From Atopobiaceae bacterium (lineage in GTDB: Bacteria; Actinomycetota; Coriobacteriia; Coriobacteriales; Atopobiaceae), in the NCBI GenBank assembly GCA_022655215.1, contig JALCUE010000001.1:372001-436000 (forward strand): 64,000 nt of DNA. Reading direction: 5' to 3'. Positions 55,772 through 63,616 of this stretch are shown one piece after another. A model generated the notes under the pieces. That model had not been told where the DNA came from, made no database searches, and was given only the letters and a program-made list of their open reading frames with translations. The number at the start of each line of letters is the position of its first letter. The first letter of the stretch is position 1. The position numbers and the translations under genes are program-made.

Positions 55772-56982
55772 GCGCGACCAGCCCCTCCCGCGGCGCGTCC
55801 CGCGACCATCCCGCTCAGCCAGGCCCACGTGAGGTTGAACCCGCCGCAGTCTGCGTCCACGTCCAGGGCCTCGCCGCAGGCATGGAGATGGGGCACGAGC
55901 CTGGACTCGAGCGTGTCGGGCTCGAACCCGTCGACGTCGAGTCCGCCGCGCATGACCTGGGCGCCTTCCTCGTGCATGCCGGTCACCCGGAAGCGCAGCG
56001 TGCGCGCGAGCGCGGGGTCCTGCCCCAGGGCCCGGGCGATGGTGGGGTCGATCACGCCGGAGAGGTCCGAGTTGGTGTCGAGGCTGCGCCTGACCTGATC
56101 GTCCGTGAGGCCGTCCACGAGGTCGAGCGTGATGACATCGCCCTCTCCGACCCTTCGCGACGCGTCCATGATGACGATGCCCGAGAGGCCGTAGCCGCGG
56201 AACAGGACCTCGCCCGTGGCCTCCCATCCGCTCTCGAGGCTCACCTTGCAGATGGCGCGCCTCCCGTCCATGGCCGAAAGGTCGACCCCGTCCACGCTCA
56301 CGCACTCGAGGGGACAGAGCACGGGGGTGGCAGGTGTGGAGGCCAGTCCGAGGCCCGAGACGGCGCCGAGGCCGTCATGGCCCACGGCGAGGATGATGCG
56401 GGAGGTTGAGACGGTGCGGGGGTCGTCTCCGCAGAAGAGCTCGTCATAGCGGACGAGAAGACCGTCACGGTGTCCCACCACGCGCATGGCGCGGCGCGCG
56501 GGGGCGATGGTGACGCCGGCACGAAGGGCGCGGCCCAGGAGCGCCTCGCGCACGCTCTCGGCTCGGAGGCTCCTCGGATACATCGCATCCGTCTCGCCGG
56601 TGACGCTTGAGCCATGCGTGAGGGCAAGCCCGCATCCGTCGAAGAGGGCGCGTACGTCACCGAGCGGGTCGTCTCCCATGACCTGGCGCACGAAGGCGGC
56701 ACCGTCGTAGCGACCCTCCCAACCCGGGCGTCCGAGCGCCTCGTTCGTGAGGTTGCATCGACCGTTGCCCGTGGCGAGGATCGCCTTGGCGGCGACGTCG
56801 GCGGCATCGAGCGCGATGACGTCGGCCCCCGCCTCGGCGGCCGACGCCGCGGCGACGATGCCTGCCGCGCCACATCCGATGACGACGACGTCGCAGCCGC
56901 CCGGCACCGCGACGGCTGCCGCGGCCCTCATCGCCTCGTCATGGGCGGCCTTCCTGCCCTGTGTGCGCCCCGACGTCGCCAT
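55768..56982 (-). CDS. BaiN/HI0933-family flavoprotein
   Basis: NAD(P)/FAD-dependent oxidoreductase of 404 residues. The FAD-binding motif is VVVIGCGAAGIVAAASAAEAG at about 32-52 and the hallmark KAILATGNGRCNLTN at about 65-79. The C-terminal signature CGEALDVDADCGGFNLTWAW closes the FAD site. Family members include BaiN, named in bile-acid dehydroxylation, but most are of unknown substrate, so no bile-acid role can be claimed. The start ATG 56982 lies three bases after the Mrp stop. The three genes form one operon. Confidence 0.88.
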   Translation of the reverse strand: MATSGRTQGRKAAHDEAMRAAAAVAVPGGCDVVVIGCGAAGIVAAASAAEAGADVIALDAADVAAKAILATGNGRCNLTNEALGRPGWEGRYDGAAFVRQVMGDDPLGDVRALFDGCGLALTHGSSVTGETDAMYPRSLRAESVREALLGRALRAGVTIAPARRAMRVVGHRDGLLVRYDELFCGDDPRTVSTSRIILAVGHDGLGAVSGLGLASTPATPVLCPLECVSVDGVDLSAMDGRRAICKVSLESGWEATGEVLFRGYGLSGIVIMDASRRVGEGDVITLDLVDGLTDDQVRRSLDTNSDLSGVIDPTIARALGQDPALARTLRFRVTGMHEEGAQVMRGGLDVDGFEPDTLESRLVPHLHACGEALDVDADCGGFNLTWAWLSGMVAGRAAGGAGRA

Positions 56983-56985
56983 GTC

Positions 56986-57918
56986 CTACTCGGCGCCTTC
57001 CGGTGACGAGGCCTCGTCCGCGGGGCATGCGCCCACGTGGGGAGGGGTCGCGCCGGCCACCGCGTCGACTTCGGCGTCGGTGGGCGTGGCGGGGGAGTGG
57101 TCGGGGAGGTCGCGTATCAGGGCGACGGCGTCGTCGAGCATGCCGGCGGGGAGGTCACGCTCGAGCGTGCCCGCGTCGCACATGCCGGCGATGCGCGGGT
57201 CCATGGGGAGCTGGCCCAGGACGTCGAGCCCATAGGCCTCGGCCGTCTCGGCGAGGTGGCTCGGCCCGAAGACCTCGATCCTCTCGCCGCAGGAGGGACA
57301 TGACACATAGCTCATGTTCTCGACGAGGCCGAGCACGGGCACGTCCATCTTCTCGGCCATGTTCACGGCCTTGCCCACGATCATGCTCACGAGGTCCTGG
57401 GGGCTCGTCACGATGACGACGCCCTCTACCGGCAGGCTCTGGAACACGGTGAGCGCCACGTCGCCGGTTCCCGGGGGCATGTCGACGAGCAGATAGTCGA
57501 TCTTGCCCCAGCTGGTCTGGCTCCAGAACTGCTGGATCGCGCCGGCGAGGATGGGCCCGCGCCAGATGACGGGGTCGTCCTCGTTTGCCAGGAGCAGGTT
57601 GGCGCTCATGACCTTGATCCCCGCGTCGGAGACCTCGGGGAGCAGGAGGTTGCCCACGGTCGTCACATGGCGGCCGCCCATCCCGAACATGCGGGGGATG
57701 GAGGGACCCGTGATGTCGGCGTCGAGGATGCCCACGCTCGCGCCGGAGCGCATGAGCTCGGTGGCCAGCATGCCGCACACCAGCGACTTGCCCACGCCGC
57801 CCTTGCCCGACACCACGCCGATGACATGGCCCACCTCGGAGAGGGGATTCCCCTCGAATGTCGGCACGCCCGTGTCGGCGCCGGTCCTCTCCGCTCGATC
57901 GCGCTCCTCGCAGCCCAT
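56986..57918 (-). CDS. mrp: Mrp/NBP35-family P-loop ATPase
   Basis: Iron-sulfur cluster carrier ATPase of 310 residues. The deviant Walker A is GKGGVGKS at 38-45, with LDADITGPSIPRMFG and VDMPPGTGD. The CPSC motif (about 214-217) binds the bridging 4Fe-4S cluster. I prefer ATG 57918 (AAGGAG upstream) over ATG 57936. Its divergent neighbour is a NifU-like scaffold gene 283 bp away, consistent with a shared Fe-S task. The C-terminal tail is acidic and unrelated to the family core. Confidence 0.92.
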   Translation of the reverse strand: MGCEERDRAERTGADTGVPTFEGNPLSEVGHVIGVVSGKGGVGKSLVCGMLATELMRSGASVGILDADITGPSIPRMFGMGGRHVTTVGNLLLPEVSDAGIKVMSANLLLANEDDPVIWRGPILAGAIQQFWSQTSWGKIDYLLVDMPPGTGDVALTVFQSLPVEGVVIVTSPQDLVSMIVGKAVNMAEKMDVPVLGLVENMSYVSCPSCGERIEVFGPSHLAETAEAYGLDVLGQLPMDPRIAGMCDAGTLERDLPAGMLDDAVALIRDLPDHSPATPTDAEVDAVAGATPPHVGACPADEASSPEGAE

Positions 57919-58201
57919 CGGCCTCTCCTTCTCCATGTCTCATGGGCGCCACCGCGGCACCCTTCGCTGTGGGCCATTCTACCCGCACTCGTCTGGCGGG
58001 CACCCCCTTGGCCACCTCCTCTCCGCCGCGCGGCGGTCCGCGAAAGTTGGCCACGAGGAAGTGGTCATATGGCCTTTGATATGCGTAGAAGCGAAACGAT
58101 GGGCCTCGAGCAGGTGCTTTCGCGGTATGATTCCCTCGGTTTTGGTTGTCACGGGAGCGCTCACGCGATCTCCCGTCTGATGCAAGGATGAGAGGAGAGG
58201 C
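57919..58201. promoter_or_regulatory. Divergent mrp / NifU-like control region
   Basis: A 283-bp gap. TATGAT near 58126-58131 is a plausible -10 for the NifU-like gene; the -35 is unclear. An inverted pair GGCCAC/GTGGTC (about 58030-58048) lies mid-way and could be an operator. No known Fe-S regulator box was recognised. Confidence 0.4.
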
Positions 58202-58894
58202 ATGCAGTATTCGACTGAAGTGGAGAACATGTGCCCGGTCGCCAAGGGCGCATACCACGGTCCTGCCCCCATTCCCGAGGAGGGCAAGTGGGTCCAGGCC
58301 ATGGAGATCAAGGACATCTCCGGCCTCACGCATGGTGTGGGTTGGTGCGCTCCCCAGCAGGGCGCCTGCAAGCTCACGCTCAACGTCAAGGAGGGCATCG
58401 TCGAGGAGTGCCTGATCGAGACCATCGGCTGCTCCGGCATGACGCACTCCGCCGCCATGGCCGCCGAGATCCTCCCCGGCAAGACCATCCTCGAGGCGCT
58501 CAACACCGACCTCGTCTGCGACGCCATCAACGTGGCCATGCGTGAGATCTTCAAGCAGATCGTCTACGGCCGCTCGCAGACCGCCTTCTCCGAGGGCGGC
58601 CTTCCCATCGGCGCGTCCCTCGACGACCTCGGCAAGGGTCTGCGCTCGCAGGTCGGCACCATGTTCGGCACGAAGGCCAAGGGTGCCCGTTACCTCGAGC
58701 TCGCCCAGGGCTACGTCACGCGCATGGCCCTGAACGACAAGGACGAGATCATCGCCTTCGAGTTCATGAACCTCGGCAAGTTCACCGACGCCCTCAAGAA
58801 GGGTCAGTCGCCCGAGGAGGCAATCAAGGGTGCCATGGGCCACTACGGCCAGTGGGACGGCGCCGCCAAGTACATCGATCCCCGCTGCGAGTAG
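58202..58894 (+). CDS. NifU/IscU-like iron-sulfur cluster assembly scaffold
   Basis: A 230-residue protein whose central region follows the IscU/NifU-N fold. C49 and C56 (WCAPQQGAC) take the place of the GAPxCG motif. C77 (ETIGCSGMTHSAAMAAEIL) follows GC, and PGKTILEALN corresponds to the KGKxLDEA helix. C11, C70 and C229 are additional cysteines. It is longer than IscU (about 130) because of a C-terminal extension of about 110 residues. GAGGAGAGG precedes ATG 58202. The GGGtGRT-family gene follows after 19 bp. The family is usually annotated as an Fe-S scaffold protein; its actual client is unknown. Confidence 0.82.
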   Translation: MQYSTEVENMCPVAKGAYHGPAPIPEEGKWVQAMEIKDISGLTHGVGWCAPQQGACKLTLNVKEGIVEECLIETIGCSGMTHSAAMAAEILPGKTILEALNTDLVCDAINVAMREIFKQIVYGRSQTAFSEGGLPIGASLDDLGKGLRSQVGTMFGTKAKGARYLELAQGYVTRMALNDKDEIIAFEFMNLGKFTDALKKGQSPEEAIKGAMGHYGQWDGAAKYIDPRCE

Positions 58895-58913
58895 AGAAGG
58901 AGGCTGACAAACA

Positions 58914-59918
58914 ATGGCAATCACTTTCGAGGGTTATGACCGTCGAATAGACAAGATCAACAAGGTCCTGGCCGAGAACGGCATCTCCTCCCTCGAGGAG
59001 GCCGAGAAGATCTGCCTGGACAAGGGCGTCAATGCCCGTCAGATCGTCACGTCCGTGCAGTCCATCGCGTTCGAGAACGCAGGCTGGGCCTACACCGCGG
59101 GCTGCGCCATCGCCATCAAGAAGGGCGTGACCACCGCCGCTGACGCCGCAACCGCCATCGGCATCGGCCTGCAGTCCTTCTGCGTGCCGGGCTCCGTCGC
59201 CGAGGACCGCAAGGTCGGTCTGGGCCACGGCAACCTGGGTGCCATGCTCCTGGGCGAGGACACCAAGTGCTTCTGCTTCCTCGCGGGCCACGAGTCCTTC
59301 GCGGCCGCTGAGGGCGCCATCGGCATCGCGCTGAACGCCAACAAGGCCAGGAAGACGCCGCTGCGCGTCGTGCTGAACGGCCTGGGCAAGGACGCCGCCC
59401 AGATCATCAGCCGCATCAACGGCTTCACCTACGTCAAGACGCAGTTCGACTACTACACGAGCGAGCTCAAGGTCGTGGAGAAGATCCCGTACTCCACCGG
59501 CCAGCGCTCCGAGATCAACTGCTACGGCGCCGATGACGTCCGCGAGGGCGTCGCCATCATGTGGCACGAGGACGTGGACATCTCCATCACGGGCAACTCC
59601 ACGAACCCCACGCGCTTCCAGCACCCCGTCGCGGGCACCTACAAGAAGGAGCGTCTCGCCGACGGCAAGAAGTACTTCTCCGTCGCTTCCGGTGGCGGCA
59701 CCGGCCGTACCCTGCACCCGGACAACATGGGCGCCGGCCCTGCCTCTTACGGCATGACCGACACCATGGGCCGCATGCACTCCGACGCCCAGTTCGCCGG
59801 CTCCAGCTCCGTGCCTGCGCACGTGGACATGATGGGTCTCATCGGCATGGGCAACAACCCCATGGTCGGTGCCACCGTGGCCTGCGCCGTCGCGGTCGAG
59901 GAGGCCATGAACAAGTAG
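58914..59918 (+). CDS. GGGtGRT-family protein of unknown function
   Basis: A 334-residue protein of the Pfam GGGtGRT family, named after the motif present here as GGGTGRT at about residues 260-266. The N-terminal part has a helical CLDKGVNARQIVTSVQSIAFENA segment and a Gly-rich GIGLQSFCVPGSVAEDRKVGLGHGN block; GAMLLGEDTKCFCFLAGHESF follows. No known catalytic site is recognised. It starts 19 bp after the NifU-like gene with AAGGAGG upstream. The pair looks like a two-gene system, possibly a cluster donor and its metalloprotein. Function unknown. Confidence 0.85.
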   Translation: MAITFEGYDRRIDKINKVLAENGISSLEEAEKICLDKGVNARQIVTSVQSIAFENAGWAYTAGCAIAIKKGVTTAADAATAIGIGLQSFCVPGSVAEDRKVGLGHGNLGAMLLGEDTKCFCFLAGHESFAAAEGAIGIALNANKARKTPLRVVLNGLGKDAAQIISRINGFTYVKTQFDYYTSELKVVEKIPYSTGQRSEINCYGADDVREGVAIMWHEDVDISITGNSTNPTRFQHPVAGTYKKERLADGKKYFSVASGGGTGRTLHPDNMGAGPASYGMTDTMGRMHSDAQFAGSSSVPAHVDMMGLIGMGNNPMVGATVACAVAVEEAMNK

Positions 59919-59949
59919 CCTTCGGCTGCTGGTTCGAACGTGTCTCGAC

Positions 59950-59985
59950 AAGGGCCGTCACCTTCGGGTGGCGGCCCTTCTCCCA
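59950..59985 (+). terminator. Rho-independent terminator of the NifU-like/GGGtGRT operon
   Basis: A 13-bp stem AAGGGCCGTCACC (59950-59962), TTCG loop, GGTGGCGGCCCTT (59967-59979) with one G-U pair, then CTCCCATT. Confidence 0.85.
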
Positions 59986-60071
59986 TTCGGCGACGAGCTC
60001 CCTCCCGTCTCGCCCCATGTCGAGTGTTAGCGTTATCATCGTGGGCGTCGCCTAGCCGAAAGGACGCCCCC

Positions 60072-60533
60072 ATGCTCTCGACCACCATCGCCGATGCCTG
60101 CCGCAACGACTACCTGAGCGACCGCTTCCGGGCCGCCTTCGCCTTCCTGCGCAGGGATGACCTCGACACCATCGCCTGCGGCCGCCATGACATAGACGGT
60201 GACGCCGTCTTCGCCAACGTCATGGAGGTCGACACGGTGCCGGCCTCCGAGAAGGACTACGAGGCCCATCGCGCCTACTACGACGTCCAGTACGTCGTCT
60301 CGGGCGAGGAGCTCATCTGCGTCACGCCCACGCAAGGCCTCGAGCCTGCGGGCGAGTGGGACGAGCAGGGCGACTTCGGCCTCTTCCACGGGCGCGACGT
60401 CTGCACGAGCGTGCCCCTCCGAGCGGGCGACCTCGTCGTCGTGGGTCCCGAGGACGCGCACAAGCCGGCCTGCCAGCTCGACGGACCCTGTCACGAGCGC
60501 AAGGTCGTCGTCAAGGTCGCCATCGACAGATAG
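60072..60533 (+). CDS. YhcH/YjgK/YiaL-family cupin
   Basis: A 153-residue beta-barrel protein of the YhcH/YjgK/YiaL (DUF386, EbgC-like) family. It has HRAYYDVQYVVSGEE at about residues 57-71 and the C-terminal PEDAHKPAC, with the expected metal-binding His and Glu residues. Members are found in sialic acid, ascorbate and galactoside loci and are thought to act on sugar anomers or sugar acids. AAAGGA precedes ATG 60072. The DUF4867 copy follows nine bases after the stop. Confidence 0.88.
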   Translation: MLSTTIADACRNDYLSDRFRAAFAFLRRDDLDTIACGRHDIDGDAVFANVMEVDTVPASEKDYEAHRAYYDVQYVVSGEELICVTPTQGLEPAGEWDEQGDFGLFHGRDVCTSVPLRAGDLVVVGPEDAHKPACQLDGPCHERKVVVKVAIDR

Positions 60534-60542
60534 GAAGCACCC

Positions 60543-61184
60543 ATGCAGATCAAGCCCATCGCCGACCCCGAATTCGCGGCATACGGTCGCGTCATCGACT
60601 GCCCGCAGGACACCCTCGACGCCCTCACGTCCGCCGTCGCCGCCACGCCCCTGCCCGAGGGCACGTCCTACGTCCCCGAGGAGCCCTCGATCCAGGACCT
60701 CCCCGAGGCACGCCATCTGGCGCCTGCGCTCTACGGTGGGCTGCCGGCGCAGTTCGGCTGCTGCAACGGACACAACACCAAGCTCAACTGCCTCGAGTAC
60801 CATCGTTGCAGCGAGTTCAACCTGGGCAGCGAGGACTTCATCCTCCTGCTCGCCAAGGAGTCCCAGATCGAGGCCGGCACCCTCGACACGTCCCTCGTCC
60901 GCGCCTTCCGCGTCCCTGCGGGCACCCTCATCGAGGTCTACGCGGACACGCTCCACTACACGCCCTGCCATGCCGACCCCGCGAAGGGCTTCCGCGTGCT
61001 CGTCGTCCTCATGAGCGGCACCAACTGCGGGTCGCGCATCACCGACGCACCTGCCGTGGGCGACTCCGCCTTCCTCTGGAAGGCCAACAAGTGGGTGCTC
61101 GCACACCCCGAGAGCCCCAAGGCCGCCGAGGGCGCGGCGTGCGCTCTCGTGGGCGACAACATCGACGTCGCCTCTCTCCTCTAG
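60543..61184 (+). CDS. DUF4867 family protein (cupin-like), copy 2
   Basis: A 213-residue homologue of the protein at 7638-8282, sharing long identical stretches: NGHNTKLNCLEYHR, SEFNLG, EDF.LLLAK and FRVPAGTL.EV, then LHYxPCH. By eye more than half of the positions agree. It is preceded by a different cupin (YhcH type), so the family travels with sugar genes in both places. No catalytic activity is known. Confidence 0.87.
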   Translation: MQIKPIADPEFAAYGRVIDCPQDTLDALTSAVAATPLPEGTSYVPEEPSIQDLPEARHLAPALYGGLPAQFGCCNGHNTKLNCLEYHRCSEFNLGSEDFILLLAKESQIEAGTLDTSLVRAFRVPAGTLIEVYADTLHYTPCHADPAKGFRVLVVLMSGTNCGSRITDAPAVGDSAFLWKANKWVLAHPESPKAAEGAACALVGDNIDVASLL

Positions 61185-61253
61185 GCCGGAGGACGAGCGA
61201 CCCGAGGGCGAACGCCGCATGGGCGAACGAACCGAGGACGTTCGACGTATGTG

Positions 61254-61293
61254 CGAGGGGACCGGACGCGACGATGCGCATCCGGTCCCCTCG
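61254..61293. terminator. Bidirectional terminator-like hairpin between convergent genes
   Basis: A perfect 13-bp stem, CGAGGGGACCGGA (61254-61266) with TCCGGTCCCCTCG (61281-61293). T-runs are lacking on both sides, so efficiency is uncertain. Confidence 0.65.
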
Positions 61294-61325
61294 TGTCCGT
61301 CGAGCCTGGTCGTGACCTGGGACCC

Positions 61326-62069
61326 CTACACCATCGTGGCGCCGTCCACGGGCAGGACCACGCCCGTGACGTAGCTCGCGGAGTCGCTCGCCAGGAAGAG
61401 GAAGGCGTTCGCCACGTCCTGCGGCGTGCCCATGCGGCCCAGCGGGATGGTGGACTCGAGCTGCTTCACGATCTTCTCGGGAAGGGCGGCCACCATGTCC
61501 GTGGCGGTGACGCCGGGGGCGACGGCGTTCACGCGGATCTGCCTGGGGCCGAGCTCGCGGGCGAGCGACTTGGTGATGCCGTTCACGGCGAACTTGCTGG
61601 CCGGGTAGCCCACGCCGGAGCGCTGGCCGTAGGTGCCCACCATCGAGCTGGTGTTGATGATGGAGCCGCCCGTCTCGCCCATGACGCGGGCCGCGGCCTG
61701 GCAGCCGTTGAGCACGGACTTGATGTTGACGTCGATGATCTTGTCGAAGTCGGCGGGGGTGTAGTCGACGAGCGGCGTCGCCTGCGAGATGCCGGCGTTG
61801 TTCACCATGATGTCGACCTTGCCCCACTCCTGCCTGACCTCGTCGAGTGCCGCCTCGACGGCCGCCTCGTCGGACAGGTCGGGCGCGAGACCCATGACGC
61901 AGGCGTCCGGGATCTCCTCCTTGACCTTCTCGACGGCGGCGTCAGCGGTCTGCTGACGGCTGCCGCACAGGGCCACCTTGGCGCCCTCGCGGATGAACGT
62001 GGTCACGATCGCGTATCCGATGCCGCGGGTCCCTCCCGTGACGACGGCGACCTTTCCCTCAAGCTGCAT
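61326..62069 (-). CDS. Short-chain dehydrogenase/reductase (FabG-like)
   Basis: NAD(P)-dependent oxidoreductase of 247 residues. The cofactor motif TGGTRGIG is at 10-17, NNAG at about 86-89, and the catalytic YPASK follows the Ser in INTSSMVGTYG. It ends with PVDGATMV. ATG 62069 has GAGGAAGG upstream; an in-frame ATG at 62108 has none. It could be a 3-oxoacyl-ACP reductase, but an isolated gene beside sugar cupins may equally be a sugar or polyol dehydrogenase. Confidence 0.88.
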   Translation of the reverse strand: MQLEGKVAVVTGGTRGIGYAIVTTFIREGAKVALCGSRQQTADAAVEKVKEEIPDACVMGLAPDLSDEAAVEAALDEVRQEWGKVDIMVNNAGISQATPLVDYTPADFDKIIDVNIKSVLNGCQAAARVMGETGGSIINTSSMVGTYGQRSGVGYPASKFAVNGITKSLARELGPRQIRVNAVAPGVTATDMVAALPEKIVKQLESTIPLGRMGTPQDVANAFLFLASDSASYVTGVVLPVDGATMV

Positions 62070-62331
62070 GGCCTTCCTCGCTTCCGTTCGTGGTTCGCTG
62101 GTATGCAAGCGCTCTGGTCACATTGTTCCCGATGTGGGGAGCCGGCATGAGGTCTTCTCGAATAATCCCGATGCCACCGTCTCTCGACCTCGGTGGTCAT
62201 GCCCTCTCAACGGGATGGTTGCGGCATCGTAAGCCTCCCGAAACCTTCGGGCCACCGGCACGTGACCTGGGACGGATAGCCTGAGCCCCGACACGCGGCC
62301 AAGGGGGCGGCGTCGGCGAGAGGGGCTCATC

Positions 62332-62547
62332 ATGACGGATGCGTTCAGGGGAGCCGCGAGGTTCGCGAGGGAGTCGGGAATCACGCGCCGACAGCTCGTG
62401 GAGATGGGCGCGGCCGGAGCCATGGCGCTTGGCCTGGGACTCGTGGGATGCGGCTCGTCTGCCTCGGACTCGGCCACCGATGCCGCGACGTCCCGGGGCG
62501 AGGCGGACCGGACGCGGGACGATGCCACGGACCGGCAGCCTGCATAG
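62332..62547 (+). pseudogene. Relic of a solute-binding protein (internal deletion)
   Basis: A 71-residue open frame with a Tat/lipoprotein signal (ITRRQLVEMGAAGAMALG, lipobox VGC) followed by about 25 Ser/Asp/Ala residues. It ends ATDRQPA, the same last seven residues as the intact solute-binding protein at 62695-63582. The simplest reading is a paralogue that lost about 220 central codons in frame. GAGAGGGG precedes the ATG, so a tiny lipoprotein could still be made. Coincidence of the short tail is the alternative. Confidence 0.6.
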
Positions 62548-62588
62548 TCACCACCCAGTGGCATGCGCAATGCCGCCTTGGCCGTCCC

Positions 62589-62606
62589 ACTTTAGCGTGG
62601 TGAAGT
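62589..62606. promoter_or_regulatory. Operator-like palindrome 1
   Basis: ACTTTAGCGTGGTGAAGT: imperfect 18-bp palindrome, left half ACTTTAGC. It is 34 bp upstream of a related site and about 90 bp before the solute-binding protein gene. Confidence 0.55.
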
Positions 62607-62622
62607 GTCGGCCACATTGTTC

Positions 62623-62640
62623 GCTTTAGTCTGCTAAAGT
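62623..62640. promoter_or_regulatory. Operator-like palindrome 2
   Basis: GCTTTAGTCTGCTAAAGT: 18-bp palindrome with exact CTTTAG/CTAAAG arms. Together with site 1 the consensus is ACTTTAGC-N2-GCTAAAGT, suggesting a dimeric repressor controlling the downstream gene. Confidence 0.6.
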
Positions 62641-62694
62641 AACTCTCGCGATTCGGGCGCATGGGGCGCACGGTGCGGACGCGAGGGGACGAGG

Positions 62695-63582
62695 ATGGAA
62701 GAGTCGATCACACGCAGGGGATTCGTCCGGGGCATGGCTGCCATGGCGGCCGTCGCGGGACTCTCGATCGTGGGGGGCACGCTCTCCGGATGCGGTGGCA
62801 CCGCGCAGGCCGCGGGGACCAGCCAGGCCGCGACGGACTCGTCCGAACCCATCCGCGTGGGCAGTGAGGTCGCCTTCGCCCCCTACGAGTGGGTCACCTC
62901 GTCCTCCTCCGACACCACCGTGCCCATCCAGAACCAGTCCGGCTCCTACGCCGATGGCTATGACGTCTTCTGGATGCGCAAGATAGGCGAGGCCCTCGGC
63001 CGTGACGTCGTCGTGGTCAACATGAGCTTCGGCGGTCTCATCTCCGCGCTCAACCAGGGCCAGGTCGACATGGTCATCTCCGGCATGGCCGACACGGCCG
63101 AGCGCCGCGAGTCGGTGGCCTTCTCCGATGCCTACAAGTCCGAGAAGGACAACTACGGTCTCATGGTGCGCTCCGACTCCGTCTATGCGAACGGCACCAC
63201 GATCAACGACTTCGCGGGTGCCTCGGTACTCGGCCAGAAGAGCTCCCCGCTCGACACGGTCATCGACCAGATCCCCGGAGTGAACCACATGACGCCCGTC
63301 GAGCACGTGCCCGAGCAGCTCACGCAGCTCGAGAACGGCACCGTCGACGCGATCACCGTCTCCCTTGACAACACGCCCGGCTACCTCGAGACCTATCCCG
63401 ACCTCAAGGTCATCCGCTTCCCCGAGGGACAAGGGCTCGACCCGGGATTCGACGGGACCTGCGTGGCGCTGCGCAAGGAGGACACCGACCTGCTTGCCCA
63501 GGTGAACGAGGTCATCGCCTCGGTCTCCGCCGAGGACAACGCGGCCGAGTTCCAGTCCGCCACCGACCGCCAGCCCGCGTAG
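62695..63582 (+). CDS. Amino-acid-type ABC transporter substrate-binding lipoprotein
   Basis: Family 3 solute-binding protein of 295 residues. It has a twin-arginine-like signal ITRRGFVRG and lipobox LSGC (about Cys 33). The mature protein has the SBP_bac_3 pattern: IRVGSEVAFAPYEW, GYDVFWMRKIGEALGRDVVVV, FGGLISALNQGQVDMVISGMADTAERRESVAFSDAY, then hinge and C-terminal lobe. It probably binds an amino acid. No permease or ATPase gene is visible downstream. ATG 62695 is preceded by GAGGGGACGAGG. Confidence 0.88.
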   Translation: MEESITRRGFVRGMAAMAAVAGLSIVGGTLSGCGGTAQAAGTSQAATDSSEPIRVGSEVAFAPYEWVTSSSSDTTVPIQNQSGSYADGYDVFWMRKIGEALGRDVVVVNMSFGGLISALNQGQVDMVISGMADTAERRESVAFSDAYKSEKDNYGLMVRSDSVYANGTTINDFAGASVLGQKSSPLDTVIDQIPGVNHMTPVEHVPEQLTQLENGTVDAITVSLDNTPGYLETYPDLKVIRFPEGQGLDPGFDGTCVALRKEDTDLLAQVNEVIASVSAEDNAAEFQSATDRQPA

Positions 63583-63616
63583 GGGACGACGGGCCCGTCA
63601 GCCTCCCGAGGTCGGC

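Noticed and set aside
62070-62331. Riboswitch (TPP or cobalamin) in the gap upstream of the SDR and relic genes
   Set aside because: A few bases resemble a thi-box (ACCTGGGACGGATAG) but the CTGAGA element and helices are missing; I see no supported element in this 262-bp gap.
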